Shown: positions 1 to 10,263, counted from the stretch's first letter. The stretch: 64,000 nt of DNA from JAHECE01 sp963780675 (GCA_963780675.1 CAWACR010000010.1:248001-312000), one strand, 5' to 3'. Translations and numbers: made by a program. The notes: generated from the letters alone by a model not told the origin.

Positions 1-282
1 CACGAGCCCCGCGAGGACCCCCGCGCCGCGGCTGGGGTTCGGCGTGGCCACGGCGCTCCTCCCTTCGGTCCCGGCGCAGTCGACCCTACGACCGCCGGCC
101 CGGTGCGGACGCCGTCGGAGGTCCCGCACCGTCGTGATGAATTCTGCGTTCCGGGGCGTCCTCGGCCACCCACACGCCCCGGAGGGCCGAACTCGCCGCC
201 GGTGCCCGAGGAGCGGGCCGACTCGCGGGCCTGCGTGACCTACGACACAGGGCCCACGTGGCATCTGGGATGATTCCGGACC
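1..282. other. Upstream region of valS, no gene seen
   Basis: Short open frames on both strands here lack a ribosome binding site, a recognisable product and codon bias consistent with the neighbours. No T-box-like leader is evident. GGGA at about 267-270 could serve as a weak ribosome binding site for valS. The left edge may hold the tail of an upstream intergenic region. Confidence 0.5.
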
Positions 283-3030
283 ATGACCAGCACACCCGAC
301 CCAGCCGCCGCACGCCCCGCGACCCCCGCGACCCCCGGAGCCCTGCTCCCCCGCGTCCAGGCGCCGGCGAAGGTATCGCTCGACGGGCTCGAGGACCGCT
401 GGGACGCCGCATGGCTGGACGCCGGCACGTACGCCTTCGACCGCACGGCGGAGCGTTCGGAGGTCTACTCGATCGACACCCCGCCGCCGACGGTCTCGGG
501 TTCGCTGCACGTCGGCCATGTCTTCTCCTACACGCACACCGACCTCGTGGCCCGCTACCGGCGCATGCGCGGCAAGCACGTCTTCTACCCCATGGGCTGG
601 GACGACAACGGCCTGCCCACCGAGCGCCGCGTGCAGAACTACTACGGCGTGCGCTGCGACCCCACCCTCCCCTACGTCCCCCATTTCGAGCCGCCGCACT
701 CGGGCGAGGGCGGCCAGAGCGTCCGTGCGGCGGACCAGGTGCCGGTCTCCCGGCGCAACTTCGTCGAGCTGTGCGAACGCCTGACGGCGGAGGACGAGAA
801 GCAGTTCGAGGCCCTCTGGCGCCACCTGGGCCTGAGCGTCGACTGGTCGCACCATTACCAGACCATCGACGGCCGCGCCCAGGCCGTCGCCCAGACCGCG
901 TTCCTGCGCAACCTGGCCCGCGGTGAGGCGTACCAGGCCGAGGCGCCGGGCTTGTGGGACGTCACGTTCCAGACGGCGGTCGCGCAGGCCGAGCTCGAGG
1001 CGCGCGACTACCCGGGTCACTACCACCGCGTCGCGTTCCACCCCGTGCACGGCGGGCCGGACGCCGTGGGCGAGGAGGGCACGCCGGCCGAGTCCGCCGC
1101 CCCGATCTACATCGAGACCACCCGCCCCGAGCTCCTGCCCGCGTGCGTGGCCCTCATCGCCCACCCCGACGACGAGCGCTACCAGCACCTCTTCGGCACC
1201 ACGGTCCGCACGCCGCTGTTCGAGGTCGAGGTCCCGGTCCTCGCCCACCCCGCCGCCGAGCCCGACAAGGGCGCGGGCATCGCGATGTGCTGCACCTTCG
1301 GCGACCTCACCGACGTCCAGTGGTGGCGCGAGCTGCAGCTCCCCACCCGCTCGGTGATCAGCCGGGACGGCCGCCTCCTGCGCGAGACGCCCGACTGGAT
1401 CACCACGGCCACGGGCGTCGGGCTGTACGCGGGCGTGGCGGGGAGGACGACGTACTCGGCCCGCGCCGTCGTCGTCGACGCCCTGCGCGCCTCGGGCGAC
1501 CTCGACGGGGAGCCCAGCGCCACGATGCGCAAGACGAACTTCTTCGAGAAGGGCGACAAGCCCCTGGAGATCGTCACCTCCCGCCAGTGGTACATCCGCA
1601 ACGGCGGGCGCCCCACGCAGGGGCGGGACCTGCGGGCCGAGCTCCTCGCCCGCGGCGACGAACTCGCGTTCCACCCGGACTTCATGCGGGTTCGTTACCA
1701 CAACTGGGTCGGCGGGCTGAACGGCGACTGGCTCATCTCCCGCCAGCGCTTCTTCGGCGTGCCCATCCCGGTCTGGTACCCGCTCGACGCCGACGGCGAG
1801 CCCGACTTCGACTCCCCGATCGTCGCCGACGAGGCCTCGCTCCCCGTGGACCCGTCCTCCCAGGCCGCGCCCGGGTACACCGAGGACCGGCGCGGCGTGC
1901 CGGGCGGGTTCGTCGGCGAGGTCGACGTCATGGACACGTGGGCGACGTCGTCCCTCACCCCCCAGATCGCGGGCGGCTGGCTTGCCGACCCGGACCTGTA
2001 CGGGCGCGTCTTCCCCATGGACCTGCGCCCGCAGGGCCAGGACATCATCCGCACCTGGCTGTTCTCCACGGTGGTGCGCTCGCACCTCGAGCACTCCTCG
2101 CTCCCTTGGGCGCACGCCGCGATCTCGGGCTGGATCCTCGACCCGGACCGCAAGAAGATGAGCAAGTCCAAGGGCAACGTGGTCACGCCGATGGGCCTGC
2201 TCACCGAGCACGGCTCCGACGCCGTCCGCTACTGGGCCGCGTCGGCGCGCCTGGGCACGGACGCCGCGTTCGAGGTCGGGCAGATGAAGATCGGCCGCCG
2301 CTTGGCGATCAAGATCCTCAACGCGAGCAAGTTCGCCCTCTCCTTCGCCGGGGACGAGCCGGTCTCGCTCGACGCCGCCGCGGTCACCGAGCCGCTCGAC
2401 CGGGCGGTGCTCGCCGCCCTGGCCGACGTGGTGGACACCGCGACCGCCGCCTTCGAGGCCTACGACCACACGCGCGCCCTCGAGGTCACCGAGACCTTCT
2501 TCTGGACCTTCTGCGACGACTACCTCGAGCTGGTCAAGGACCGCGCCTACGGCGCCGGCGCCTCAAGCGAGGCGGCCGACGACGGCGCGGCCCCCGTGAC
2601 CCCGGAGGTCGCCTCGGCCCGTGCCGCCCTGGCGATCGCCCTCGACGTGCTCCTCCGGCTCTTCGCGCCGGTCGTGCCCTTCGCCACGGAGGAGGTCTGG
2701 TCGTGGTGGCGGACCGGCTCGATCCACCGGGCGGCGTGGCCGACCTCGGAAGGCCTGCGGGCGGCGGCGGGCGACGACGCCGACGTCGAGCTCATCCACC
2801 TCGCCGGCGAGGCGCTCGCCGCGCTGCGCAAGGTGAAGTCGCAGGCCAAGGTGTCCCAGCGCACGGAGCTGGTGCACGCCGAGCTGGCCCTGCCGGCGGC
2901 GTCCGTGGACCGCGTGCGCGCGGCGTTCGGCGACCTGTGCGCCGCGGGCCGGGTGCGGGACCTCGTGCTCACGGCGGCCGACGTCGAGGCACCCGAGATC
3001 CGCGCGGCCGAGCTCGCGCCGTCGGCCTGA
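283..3030 (+). CDS. valS: Valyl-tRNA synthetase (archaeal-like type)
   Basis: Cytoplasmic class I aminoacyl-tRNA synthetase of 915 residues that charges tRNA-Val with valine and edits mischarged threonine. Seen: the HIGH-type signature HVGH at residues 76-79 inside PPTVSGSLHVGH, the KMSKS signature at 625-629, an inserted editing domain between them, and a C-terminal anticodon-binding domain with a tail rich in Ala and Asp. The segment QNYYGVRCDPTLPYVP after the HVGH motif is typical of the form shared by archaea, rickettsiae and many actinobacteria rather than the E. coli form. The ATG at 283 was chosen because the low-complexity Pro/Ala extension just after it is usual in actinobacterial homologues; the exact start is less certain than the gene. 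It is monocistronic, followed by a palindromic repeat. Confidence 0.96.
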   Translation: MTSTPDPAAARPATPATPGALLPRVQAPAKVSLDGLEDRWDAAWLDAGTYAFDRTAERSEVYSIDTPPPTVSGSLHVGHVFSYTHTDLVARYRRMRGKHVFYPMGWDDNGLPTERRVQNYYGVRCDPTLPYVPHFEPPHSGEGGQSVRAADQVPVSRRNFVELCERLTAEDEKQFEALWRHLGLSVDWSHHYQTIDGRAQAVAQTAFLRNLARGEAYQAEAPGLWDVTFQTAVAQAELEARDYPGHYHRVAFHPVHGGPDAVGEEGTPAESAAPIYIETTRPELLPACVALIAHPDDERYQHLFGTTVRTPLFEVEVPVLAHPAAEPDKGAGIAMCCTFGDLTDVQWWRELQLPTRSVISRDGRLLRETPDWITTATGVGLYAGVAGRTTYSARAVVVDALRASGDLDGEPSATMRKTNFFEKGDKPLEIVTSRQWYIRNGGRPTQGRDLRAELLARGDELAFHPDFMRVRYHNWVGGLNGDWLISRQRFFGVPIPVWYPLDADGEPDFDSPIVADEASLPVDPSSQAAPGYTEDRRGVPGGFVGEVDVMDTWATSSLTPQIAGGWLADPDLYGRVFPMDLRPQGQDIIRTWLFSTVVRSHLEHSSLPWAHAAISGWILDPDRKKMSKSKGNVVTPMGLLTEHGSDAVRYWAASARLGTDAAFEVGQMKIGRRLAIKILNASKFALSFAGDEPVSLDAAAVTEPLDRAVLAALADVVDTATAAFEAYDHTRALEVTETFFWTFCDDYLELVKDRAYGAGASSEAADDGAAPVTPEVASARAALAIALDVLLRLFAPVVPFATEEVWSWWRTGSIHRAAWPTSEGLRAAAGDDADVELIHLAGEALAALRKVKSQAKVSQRTELVHAELALPAASVDRVRAAFGDLCAAGRVRDLVLTAADVEAPEIRAAELAPSA

Positions 3031-3080
3031 ACCGACCGACCACCCGCGTCCCCTGAACCCGCCCGCCAACTCACCGCCCG

Positions 3081-3152
3081 CCCAACGCCGAACGCGGGGT
3101 TATGGGTCGAATCGGCGCCGATTCGACCCATAACCCCGCGTTCGGCGTTGGG
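3081..3152. repeat. Intergenic palindrome, copy 1 of 3
   Basis: A perfect 72-bp palindrome with no loop, centred between 3116 and 3117. Its inner arm, starting CGAACGCGGGG and ending GGTCGAAT, is identical to the arms at 22187 and 26962, while centre and flanks differ. It lies 50 bases after the valS stop and could act as a rho-independent terminator, but there is no T-tract. The shared arm makes it a dispersed repeat and not an ordinary terminator. Confidence 0.9.
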
Positions 3153-3157
3153 CTGGG

Positions 3158-3173
3158 TGTGGCGTACGTCACA
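3158..3173. promoter_or_regulatory. Candidate CRP/GlxR operator
   Basis: TGTGGCGTACGTCACA matches the CRP-family consensus TGTGA-N6-TCACA in nine of ten fixed positions. It lies 93 bases before the substrate-binding protein start. In corynebacteria GlxR controls amino-acid uptake genes, so carbon-dependent control of this importer is plausible. Just downstream, GGTAAC occurs twice, 14 bases apart. Confidence 0.55.
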
Positions 3174-3266
3174 CCAGGGACCTCGGGACGATTCGCGGTA
3201 ACAAACCGCGGGTAACGTCACCCCGCCTGGCAGTACCGACTCGTCGCTCGCCCCGGAGGACCCCTC

Positions 3267-4055
3267 ATGCGCTCGGCCACCCGAACCCGACTCGCCCTGG
3301 CCGCCGCCGTCGGCGCCACGATCGCCCTCGCCGGCTGTAGCTCGACCGCCGCAAGTGGCTCGACGTCCGAGAGCGGCGTGCCGCTCATCGCGGAAGGCAA
3401 GTTGACGGTCTGCACCAACCCGCCGTACGAGCCGTTCGAGTTCAAGGAGGGCGGCGAGATCGTCGGCCTCGACATCGACATCGTCGCCGAGGTGGCGGCT
3501 GACCTGGGCGTCGAGCTCGCCCTGGTCGAGACCGGCTTCGACGGCATCCAGTCCGGCGCCGCGCTGAACGCCGGGACGTGCGACCTCGTCGCCTCGGGCA
3601 TCACCATCACCGAGGAGCGTGCGGGCAAGCTCGACTTCTCCGACCCGTACTTCGACGCCAACCAGGGCCTCCTCGTCCCCGCCGGCTCCGGCCTCGACAG
3701 CCTCGAGGCGCTCGCAGGCGTCACGGTCGGCGTGCAGCAGGCCACCACCGGTGAGACCTTCGCCGCCGACAACGGCCTGACCACCGTGCAGTTCGAGGAC
3801 CTCGGCCTGCAGATCCAGGCCCTCAAGAACAGCCAGGTGGAGGCGATCGTCAACGACATCGCCGTCCTGGGGCCGTACGTGGACGACGACTTCGTGATCG
3901 GCACCGAGTTCGTCACGGGTGAGCAGTACGGCCTGGGCGTGAAGACCGGGAACACCGCGCTCCTCGACGCCGTCAACGCCACGCTCGAACGCATCGCCAC
4001 GGACGGCACGTACGACGAGATCTACGCCACGTGGATCTCACCGGCGACGAGCTGA
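3267..4055 (+). CDS. Polar amino-acid ABC transporter, substrate-binding lipoprotein
   Basis: A 262-residue extracytoplasmic solute-binding protein of the SBP_bac_3 family (glutamate, glutamine, arginine or cystine type). Seen: a signal peptide ending in the lipobox LAGC with the lipidated cysteine at residue 24, then the family opening LTVCTNPPYEPFEF and the GLDIDIVAEVA segment. A GGAGGA ribosome binding site precedes the ATG. It is the first gene of a three-gene operon with permease and ATPase immediately after, so it captures the substrate outside the membrane and hands it to the permease. The substrate cannot be read from sequence. Confidence 0.93.
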   Translation: MRSATRTRLALAAAVGATIALAGCSSTAASGSTSESGVPLIAEGKLTVCTNPPYEPFEFKEGGEIVGLDIDIVAEVAADLGVELALVETGFDGIQSGAALNAGTCDLVASGITITEERAGKLDFSDPYFDANQGLLVPAGSGLDSLEALAGVTVGVQQATTGETFAADNGLTTVQFEDLGLQIQALKNSQVEAIVNDIAVLGPYVDDDFVIGTEFVTGEQYGLGVKTGNTALLDAVNATLERIATDGTYDEIYATWISPATS

Positions 4056-4057
4056 CG

Positions 4058-4905
4058 ATGACGAGCCGGGCGGGAGCAGTCGAGGCCGGGGCGGTCGAGG
4101 TCCCGGCGCGCCGGAAGATGAGCCCGCGCAAGCGGGCCATGATCTCCCGCCGGATCCAGTACGGGGTGCTGATCGCGATCGTGGCCGCGATCGCGATCAG
4201 CACCGACTGGGAGAACATCCGCGAGCAGGTGCTCAACCTCGACGCCGCACGCGAGATGGCGCCGTACCTGTTCCGCGCCGCCCTCAACACCATCACCTAC
4301 ACGCTGGCGGCGTTCGTCGTCGCCTTCTCGCTCGGCCTGCTCCTCGCGTTGATGAAGATGTCCTCGATCAAGGTCTACCGGGGGCTCGCCACCGTCTACA
4401 TCGAGTTCTTCCGCGGGGTGCCCGCCCTGCTCGTGGTCCTGGCGTTCGCCTACGTGATCCCCGTCGCGTTCCAGGTGCGCTTCGACTCGATCGTCGTGCA
4501 GATCGCGCTGGCGCTCGGCGTCGTCTCGGCCGCCTACCTCGCCGAGACCCTGCGCGCAGGGCTCCAGGCAGTGCCCAAGGGGCAGGTCGAGGCCGCTCGA
4601 TCCCTCGGGATGAGCCACGGTCAGACCCTGCGCCACGTCGTCGTCCCCCAGGCGTTCCGGCTCGTCCTGCCGCCGATGACGAACGAGATCGTCCTGCTGA
4701 CCAAGGACACCTCGCTCGTGTACGCGATCGGCCTGACCTCGGGCCAGTACGAGCTCACGAAGCTCGGCCGCGAGACCCTGAACCAGAGCGCCGTGGGCGG
4801 CCTCACCGCGTTCGTCGTCATCGGGCTCGTGTACCTGATGATCACGATTCCGCTCTCCGCGCTGACGCGCTACCTCGAACGTCGGACCGGGAGCAAGGTG
4901 CACTG

Positions 4906-4906
<1 letters not shown>
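4058..4906 (+). CDS. Polar amino-acid ABC transporter, permease
   Basis: Membrane permease of about 282 residues, His/Glu/Gln/Arg/opine (HEQRo) family. After a charged N-terminus it has a hydrophobic segment around YGVLIAIVAAIAIS and further membrane helices; the EAA-type loop AARSLGMSHGQTLRHVVVPQA contacts the ATPase. The ATG at 4058, two bases after the previous stop, is preferred to an in-frame GTG at 4031 that would overlap the binding-protein gene. Its stop overlaps the ATG of the ATPase gene by one base, indicating translational coupling. Confidence 0.93.
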
Positions 4907-5691
<785 letters not shown>

Positions 5692-5752
5692 CCCCGGGCC
5701 TCAGCGCGCGGCCGGATCGTGGTCTCCCCTGAGCGGATCTGCCCCGAGCGGC

Positions 5753-5758
5753 TAGGGT
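5753..5758 (+). promoter_or_regulatory. -10 element of a leaderless promoter
   Basis: TAGGGT ends exactly six bases before the GTG at 5765 and no ribosome binding site is present. This is the spacing expected when transcription starts at the first base of the start codon. Confidence 0.6.
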
Positions 5759-5764
5759 CTGACG

Positions 5765-7603
5765 GTGGACACCACGCAGTCCCCGTTGCGGGAAGCCAGT
5801 TCGCCGAACCTCGCCCAGGTGAGCGAGGACGCAAGCATCAACACGCTGCTCGCGGACCGCATCGAGCGCGTCGACCGGCACGTGATGTACGAGCGCAAGA
5901 TCGACGGCGCCTGGCACCCCGTCACCGCGAAGGAGTTCGCGGCGGAGGTCGCCGGGGTCGCCAAGGGCCTCATCGCCCGCGGGATCGCCCCGGGCGAGCG
6001 CGTCGCGATCATGGCCCACACCCGGTACGAGTGGACCGTCCTCGACTTCGCCATCTGGGCGGCCGCCGCGGTCCCGGTGCCGATCTACGAGACCTCCTCC
6101 GTCGAGCAGATCCAGTGGATCCTCAGCGACGCCGAGGTGCGCCTCGCCGTCGTCGAGACGCCCGAGCACGCCGAGCGCGTCGCGGCCGTCCCCACCGAGG
6201 GCCTCGCCCTGCGGGGAACCCTGCAGATCGACGACGGCGCCCTGGCCACCCTGACCGCCGAGGGTGCCGGCGTCGACGACGCCGAGCTGGCGCGGCGCCA
6301 GTCGCTCCCCACGCTGGACGACACCGCCACGCTCATCTACACCTCGGGCACCACGGGCCGCCCCAAGGGTGTGGAGCTGACCCACCGCAACTTCGTCACC
6401 CTCGCGCTGAACGGCGCCGACGGCCTCGGCGAGGTCTGTTCGGTGCCCGGTGCGCGCACCCTGCTCTTCATGCCGCTCGCCCACGTCTTCGCGCGGTTCA
6501 TCGAGGTGCTCGTGATCCCTTCGGGCGCCGTCGTCGGCCACACACCCAACCCGGCCGACCTGCTCGAGGACCTCAAGACGTTCCGGCCCACCTTCCTCCT
6601 CGCCGTCCCCCGCGTGTTCGAGCGCGTCTACAACTCCGCCGAGCAGAAGGCGGGCCACGGGACCAAGCTGAAGGTCTTCCGGAGGGCCGCCAAGATCTCG
6701 ATCGCCTGGTCCCGGTCCCTCGACCAGGGCGGGCCGTCGCTGTTCATGAAGCTCCAGTACTCACTCGCCGACAAGGTCGTCCTCCACAAGCTGCGCGCAG
6801 CGCTCGGCGGCCAGGTCACCTACGCGGTCTCCGGCGGCGCCCCGCTCGGCGAGCGGCTGGGCCACTTCTACCGCGGCGTCGGCCTCCAGGTGCTCGAGGG
6901 CTACGGCCTCACGGAGACCACGGCCCCCACGGCCGTCAACCGGCCCGGCCACATCAAGATCGGCACGGTCGGTCCGGCATTCCCCGGCGCGGACCTGCGC
7001 ATCGCCGACGACGGCGAGATCCTCGTGCGCGGCGACCACGTCTTCCGCGGCTACCACAACAACCCCGAGGCCACGGCCGAGGCCTTTGTCGACGGGTGGT
7101 TCCGCACGGGTGACATCGGCACGCTCGACGCCGACGGCTTCCTCACGATCACCGGCCGCGCCAAGGAGATCATCGTCACGGCCGGTGGCAAGAACGTGGC
7201 GCCCGCGCTCCTCGAGGACCGCCTGCGTGGTCACCCGATCGTCAGCCAGTGCGTCGTCGTCGGTGACAACCGGCCCTTCATCGGCGCCCTCGTCACGCTC
7301 GATCCGCAGATGCTCCCCGGCTGGCTCTCCAACCACGGCCTGCCGGCCATGAGCGTGTCCGAGGCGGGCAAGGACCCGACCGTGCTCGCCGCGCTCCGCC
7401 GGGCGGTCCACCGGGCCAACGAGGCGGTCTCGCGCGCCGAGTCCATCCGCGAGTTCACGGTTCTCGACATCGACCTGACGGAGGAGAACGGCTACCTGAC
7501 CCCGTCGCTGAAGGTGAAGCGGTCCCAGGTGCTCACCGACTTCGCCGACGTGATCGACGAGCTCTATGCCTCCGCGGCCCTGCGCCGTGCGGCCGCGAGC
7601 TGA
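5765..7603 (+). CDS. Long-chain fatty-acid--CoA ligase (FadD15-like)
   Basis: A 612-residue member of the ANL adenylating superfamily that activates fatty acids to acyl-CoA through an acyl-adenylate. Seen: the AMP-binding P-loop YTSGTTGRPKG from residue 192, the EGYGLTETTAPTAVN motif A5, the GWFRTGDIG hinge region and the C-terminal GRAKEIIVTAGGKNVAP motif with its catalytic lysine environment. The length and the ITGRAKEIIVTAGGKNV signature are those of FadD15/long-chain synthetases. It begins with GTG with no Shine-Dalgarno sequence. It is followed 37 bases later by a chorismate mutase gene and may be cotranscribed with it, although the functions are not obviously linked. Confidence 0.93.
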   Translation: MDTTQSPLREASSPNLAQVSEDASINTLLADRIERVDRHVMYERKIDGAWHPVTAKEFAAEVAGVAKGLIARGIAPGERVAIMAHTRYEWTVLDFAIWAAAAVPVPIYETSSVEQIQWILSDAEVRLAVVETPEHAERVAAVPTEGLALRGTLQIDDGALATLTAEGAGVDDAELARRQSLPTLDDTATLIYTSGTTGRPKGVELTHRNFVTLALNGADGLGEVCSVPGARTLLFMPLAHVFARFIEVLVIPSGAVVGHTPNPADLLEDLKTFRPTFLLAVPRVFERVYNSAEQKAGHGTKLKVFRRAAKISIAWSRSLDQGGPSLFMKLQYSLADKVVLHKLRAALGGQVTYAVSGGAPLGERLGHFYRGVGLQVLEGYGLTETTAPTAVNRPGHIKIGTVGPAFPGADLRIADDGEILVRGDHVFRGYHNNPEATAEAFVDGWFRTGDIGTLDADGFLTITGRAKEIIVTAGGKNVAPALLEDRLRGHPIVSQCVVVGDNRPFIGALVTLDPQMLPGWLSNHGLPAMSVSEAGKDPTVLAALRRAVHRANEAVSRAESIREFTVLDIDLTEENGYLTPSLKVKRSQVLTDFADVIDELYASAALRRAAAS

Positions 7604-7640
7604 GTACCGGACCGGCCACTCCCCTCTCGAGGATCAGCGC

Positions 7641-7958
7641 ATGACGACCGAGCCCGACCGGCCCGTACCGCCCGAGCTCGCGGACCTGCGCGGCAGCATC
7701 GACAACATCGACGCCGCGCTCGTCCACCTGCTCGCGGAACGGTTCAAGTGCACCCAGCGCGTGGGCTGGCTCAAGGCCTCGGCGGGGCTGCCGCCGTCGG
7801 ACCCCGCGCGCGAGGCGGCTCAGGTGCAACGGCTGCGGGCGCTGGCGAGCGACGCCGGCCTGGACCCCGTCTTCGCCGAGAAGTTCCTGGCGTTCATCGT
7901 CACCGAGGTGATCCACCACCACGAGAAGATCGCGGGGTCCCTGTCGGCTCAGGGCTGA
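7641..7958 (+). CDS. Chorismate mutase (AroQ class)
   Basis: A 105-residue, all-helical chorismate mutase that rearranges chorismate to prephenate for phenylalanine and tyrosine synthesis. Seen: the N-terminal LADLRGSIDNIDAALVHLLAERF helix with the active-site arginine, then FKCTQRVGWLK and the terminal helix EKFLAFIVTEVIHHHEKI. The length fits the monofunctional cytoplasmic form and there is no signal peptide. The ATG at 7641 has a GAGGA ribosome binding site; upstream in-frame codons are low-complexity and were excluded. A strong bidirectional terminator follows. Confidence 0.92.
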   Translation: MTTEPDRPVPPELADLRGSIDNIDAALVHLLAERFKCTQRVGWLKASAGLPPSDPAREAAQVQRLRALASDAGLDPVFAEKFLAFIVTEVIHHHEKIAGSLSAQG

Positions 7959-7967
7959 GGCTCCTCG

Positions 7968-8014
7968 ACGACGACGGCGCCCGTCCCCTTGCTGGGGACG
8001 GGCGCCGTCGTCGT
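7968..8014. terminator. Bidirectional terminator hairpin
   Basis: Two 21-base arms are perfectly complementary around a five-base loop TTGCT. It sits between the convergent chorismate mutase and clpX genes and can serve both. Confidence 0.85.
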
Positions 8015-8051
8015 TCCGCCAGCAGGTCGCGCAGCGACGCCGCGGGGCGCC

Positions 8052-9320
8052 TCAGGCGCTCTTCTCGCCGCGCGTGATGGTCGGGATGTCCCGAGGAACC
8101 AGCGTGGGGTTCACGTTCTCCAGGACCACCTCGCGGGTCACGACGACCCGGGCGACGTCGTCGCGGCTCGGGACGTCGAACATGACCGGCTGGAGGACCT
8201 CCTCCATGATGGCCCGCAGGCCGCGCGCACCGGTGCCGCGCAGGACCGCCTGGTCCGCCACGGCGACCACCGCGTCCTGGGTGAACTCCAGGTCCACGCC
8301 GTCGATCTCGAACATCTTCTGGTACTGCTTGATGAGGGCGTTGCGCGGCTCGGTGAGGATGCGGGTGAGCGCGGCCCGGTCGAGGGGCGCCACCGTCGTG
8401 ATGACGGGCAGCCGACCGATGAACTCGGGGATGAGCCCGAACTTCAGGAGGTCCTCGGGCATGACCTCGCCGATGACGTCGACGTCGTCGGCGCTGTGCA
8501 GCGGGGCCCCGAAGCCGATGCCACGGCGCCCGGAGCGAGAGGCGATGATGTCCTCGAGACCGGCGAAGGCGCCGGCGACGATGAACAGCACGTTCGTGGT
8601 GTCGATCTGGATGAACTCCTGGTGCGGGTGCTTGCGCCCGCCCTGGGGCGGCACGGAGGCCTGGGTGCCCTCGAGGATCTTCAGGAGGGCCTGCTGCACG
8701 CCCTCGCCGGAGACGTCACGGGTGATCGACGGGTTCTCGGCCTTGCGGGCGATCTTGTCGATCTCGTCGATGTAGATGATCCCCGTCTCGGCCTTCTTGA
8801 CGTCGAAGTCCGCCGCCTGGATCAGCTTGAGGAGGATGTTCTCGACGTCCTCACCCACGTAGCCCGCCTCGGTCAGGGCGGTCGCGTCAGCGATGGCGAA
8901 CGGCACGTTGAGCATCTTGGCGAGAGTCTGCGCGAGGTACGTCTTGCCGCAGCCGGTGGGCCCGATGAGGAGGATGTTCGACTTCGCGATCTCCACGGAG
9001 GACCCGTCGGGGCCGCTCGCCTCACCCGCCTGCACACGCTTGTAGTGGTTGTAGACGGCGACGGCCAGGGACCGCTTCGCGGGCTCCTGGCCGATGATGT
9101 ACTGCTCGAGGAACGCGAAGATCTCGCGGGGCTTCGGCAGGTCCACGAGGCCGAGCTCGGTGGCCTCGGCCCGCTCCTCCTCGATGATCTCGTTGCACAG
9201 GTCGATGCACTCGTCGCAGATGTAGACGCCGGGACCGGCGATGAGCTTCTTGACCTGCTTCTGGGACTTCCCGCAGAACGAGCACTTCAGCAGATCAGCA
9301 CCCTCACCCACGCGGGCCAC
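8052..9320 (-). CDS. clpX: ATP-dependent Clp protease ATP-binding subunit ClpX
   Basis: A 422-residue AAA+ unfoldase that recognises tagged proteins, unfolds them and threads them into ClpP. Seen: an N-terminal zinc-binding domain with cysteines 13, 16, 35 and 38, Walker A GPTGCGKT at 120-127, Walker B IIYIDE at 181-186, and the ClpP-docking loop with IGF at 268-270. The C-terminal small domain is complete. The start is GTG; a second GTG three codons later is an alternative. The gene lies 195 bases downstream of clpP2 and has its own gap, so a separate promoter is likely; TAGTGT on the minus strand at 9391-9396 is a possible -10. Confidence 0.97.
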   Translation of the reverse strand: MARVGEGADLLKCSFCGKSQKQVKKLIAGPGVYICDECIDLCNEIIEEERAEATELGLVDLPKPREIFAFLEQYIIGQEPAKRSLAVAVYNHYKRVQAGEASGPDGSSVEIAKSNILLIGPTGCGKTYLAQTLAKMLNVPFAIADATALTEAGYVGEDVENILLKLIQAADFDVKKAETGIIYIDEIDKIARKAENPSITRDVSGEGVQQALLKILEGTQASVPPQGGRKHPHQEFIQIDTTNVLFIVAGAFAGLEDIIASRSGRRGIGFGAPLHSADDVDVIGEVMPEDLLKFGLIPEFIGRLPVITTVAPLDRAALTRILTEPRNALIKQYQKMFEIDGVDLEFTQDAVVAVADQAVLRGTGARGLRAIMEEVLQPVMFDVPSRDDVARVVVTREVVLENVNPTLVPRDIPTITRGEKSA

Positions 9321-9470
9321 GCGCAGTCACCGTCCCCTCACCGTCTTCGGCGCCGAGCGCGCCATGCTGATGTCTCCCCCGACCCCCTGCACACTACGCA
9401 CCGTCGCGCCGTCCGGCATCCGCGCCGCCCGCGTGTCGAGCCGCGGGTGCTGCGGCGCGGCGAGCCGCTC

Positions 9471-9509
9471 CGCCGGACCCAGTGCGCCAAAGGCCCACCG
9501 GGTCCGGCG
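9471..9509. terminator. Terminator after clpP2
   Basis: CGCCGGACCC and GGGTCCGGCG form a 10-bp stem around a 19-base loop, six bases beyond the clpP2 stop. It would separate the clpP transcript from clpX. Confidence 0.6.
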
Positions 9510-9515
9510 AGGACG

Positions 9516-10214
9516 TCAGACCGCCTTGACCACGGCGGGCTTGCGGCTCGCGAGCACCTGGTCGACGAGGCCGTACTCGAGCGCCTGGGCGGCCGTGAGG
9601 ATCTTGTCCCGCTCGATGTCGGAGCGCACCTGGTCCACCGTCCGCTTCGAGTGGGCGGCGATGGTGGCCTCGAGCCACTCCCGCATGCGCAGGATCTCGT
9701 TCGCGTGGATCTCGATGTCGGACGCCTGCGCGTACCCGCCCTCGAGGGACGGCTGGTGGATGAGGACGCGGGCGTTCGGGAGGGCGAGCCGCCGCCCCGG
9801 AGAGCCGGCCGCGAGGAGCACGGCGGCCGCCGACGCGGCCTGCCCCAGGCAGACCGTCTGGATCTGCGGCTTGATGTACTGCATCGTGTCGTAGATCGCC
9901 GTGAGGGCCGTGAAGGAGCCCCCCGGGGAGTTGATGTAGAGGGTGATCAGGCCGTCCGGGTCCTGGCTCTCCAGGACGAGCAGCTGGGCCATGACGTCGT
10001 CGGCCGAGGCGTCGTCCACCTGCACGCCGAGGAAGATGATGCGGTCCTCGAAGAGCTTGGTGTACGGGTCCTGGCGCTTGAAGCCGTAGGCCGTGCGCTC
10101 CTCGAACTGGGGCAGGACGTAGCGGGACGACGGCGATGCAGCGGCGCCGCCCGGGTGGCCTGCGGCCAGGCCTGGCGCCAGCCGGGTGCCGACGGTGCGG
10201 GGGTCGAAGCTCAC
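9516..10214 (-). CDS. clpP2: ATP-dependent Clp protease proteolytic subunit 2
   Basis: A 232-residue serine protease subunit that forms mixed ClpP1P2 barrels in actinobacteria. Seen: catalytic Ser128 in GQAASAAAV, His153 in LIHQPS and Asp203 in DIERDK; the YINSPGGS oxyanion segment at 94-100. The GTG at 10214 was selected because AGGAG lies nine bases upstream; the open frame extends further upstream through low-complexity residues that overlap clpP1. An N-terminal stretch of about 30 residues is presumably a processed propeptide. It follows clpP1 by 49 bases and is very likely cotranscribed with it. Confidence 0.95.
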   Translation of the reverse strand: MSFDPRTVGTRLAPGLAAGHPGGAAASPSSRYVLPQFEERTAYGFKRQDPYTKLFEDRIIFLGVQVDDASADDVMAQLLVLESQDPDGLITLYINSPGGSFTALTAIYDTMQYIKPQIQTVCLGQAASAAAVLLAAGSPGRRLALPNARVLIHQPSLEGGYAQASDIEIHANEILRMREWLEATIAAHSKRTVDQVRSDIERDKILTAAQALEYGLVDQVLASRKPAVVKAV

Positions 10215-10263
10215 GGGATGCTCCTCGGTGCGGGGTGGGTCGATGACGCGGGCCGGGGTCTGC

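Noticed and set aside
1..282. A T-box riboswitch ahead of valS
   Set aside because: No stem I, specifier loop or T-box sequence could be made out.
3081..3221. ORFs containing the peptide STHNPAF, repeated at all three palindromes
   Set aside because: They translate the palindrome itself and differ elsewhere; no ribosome binding site.
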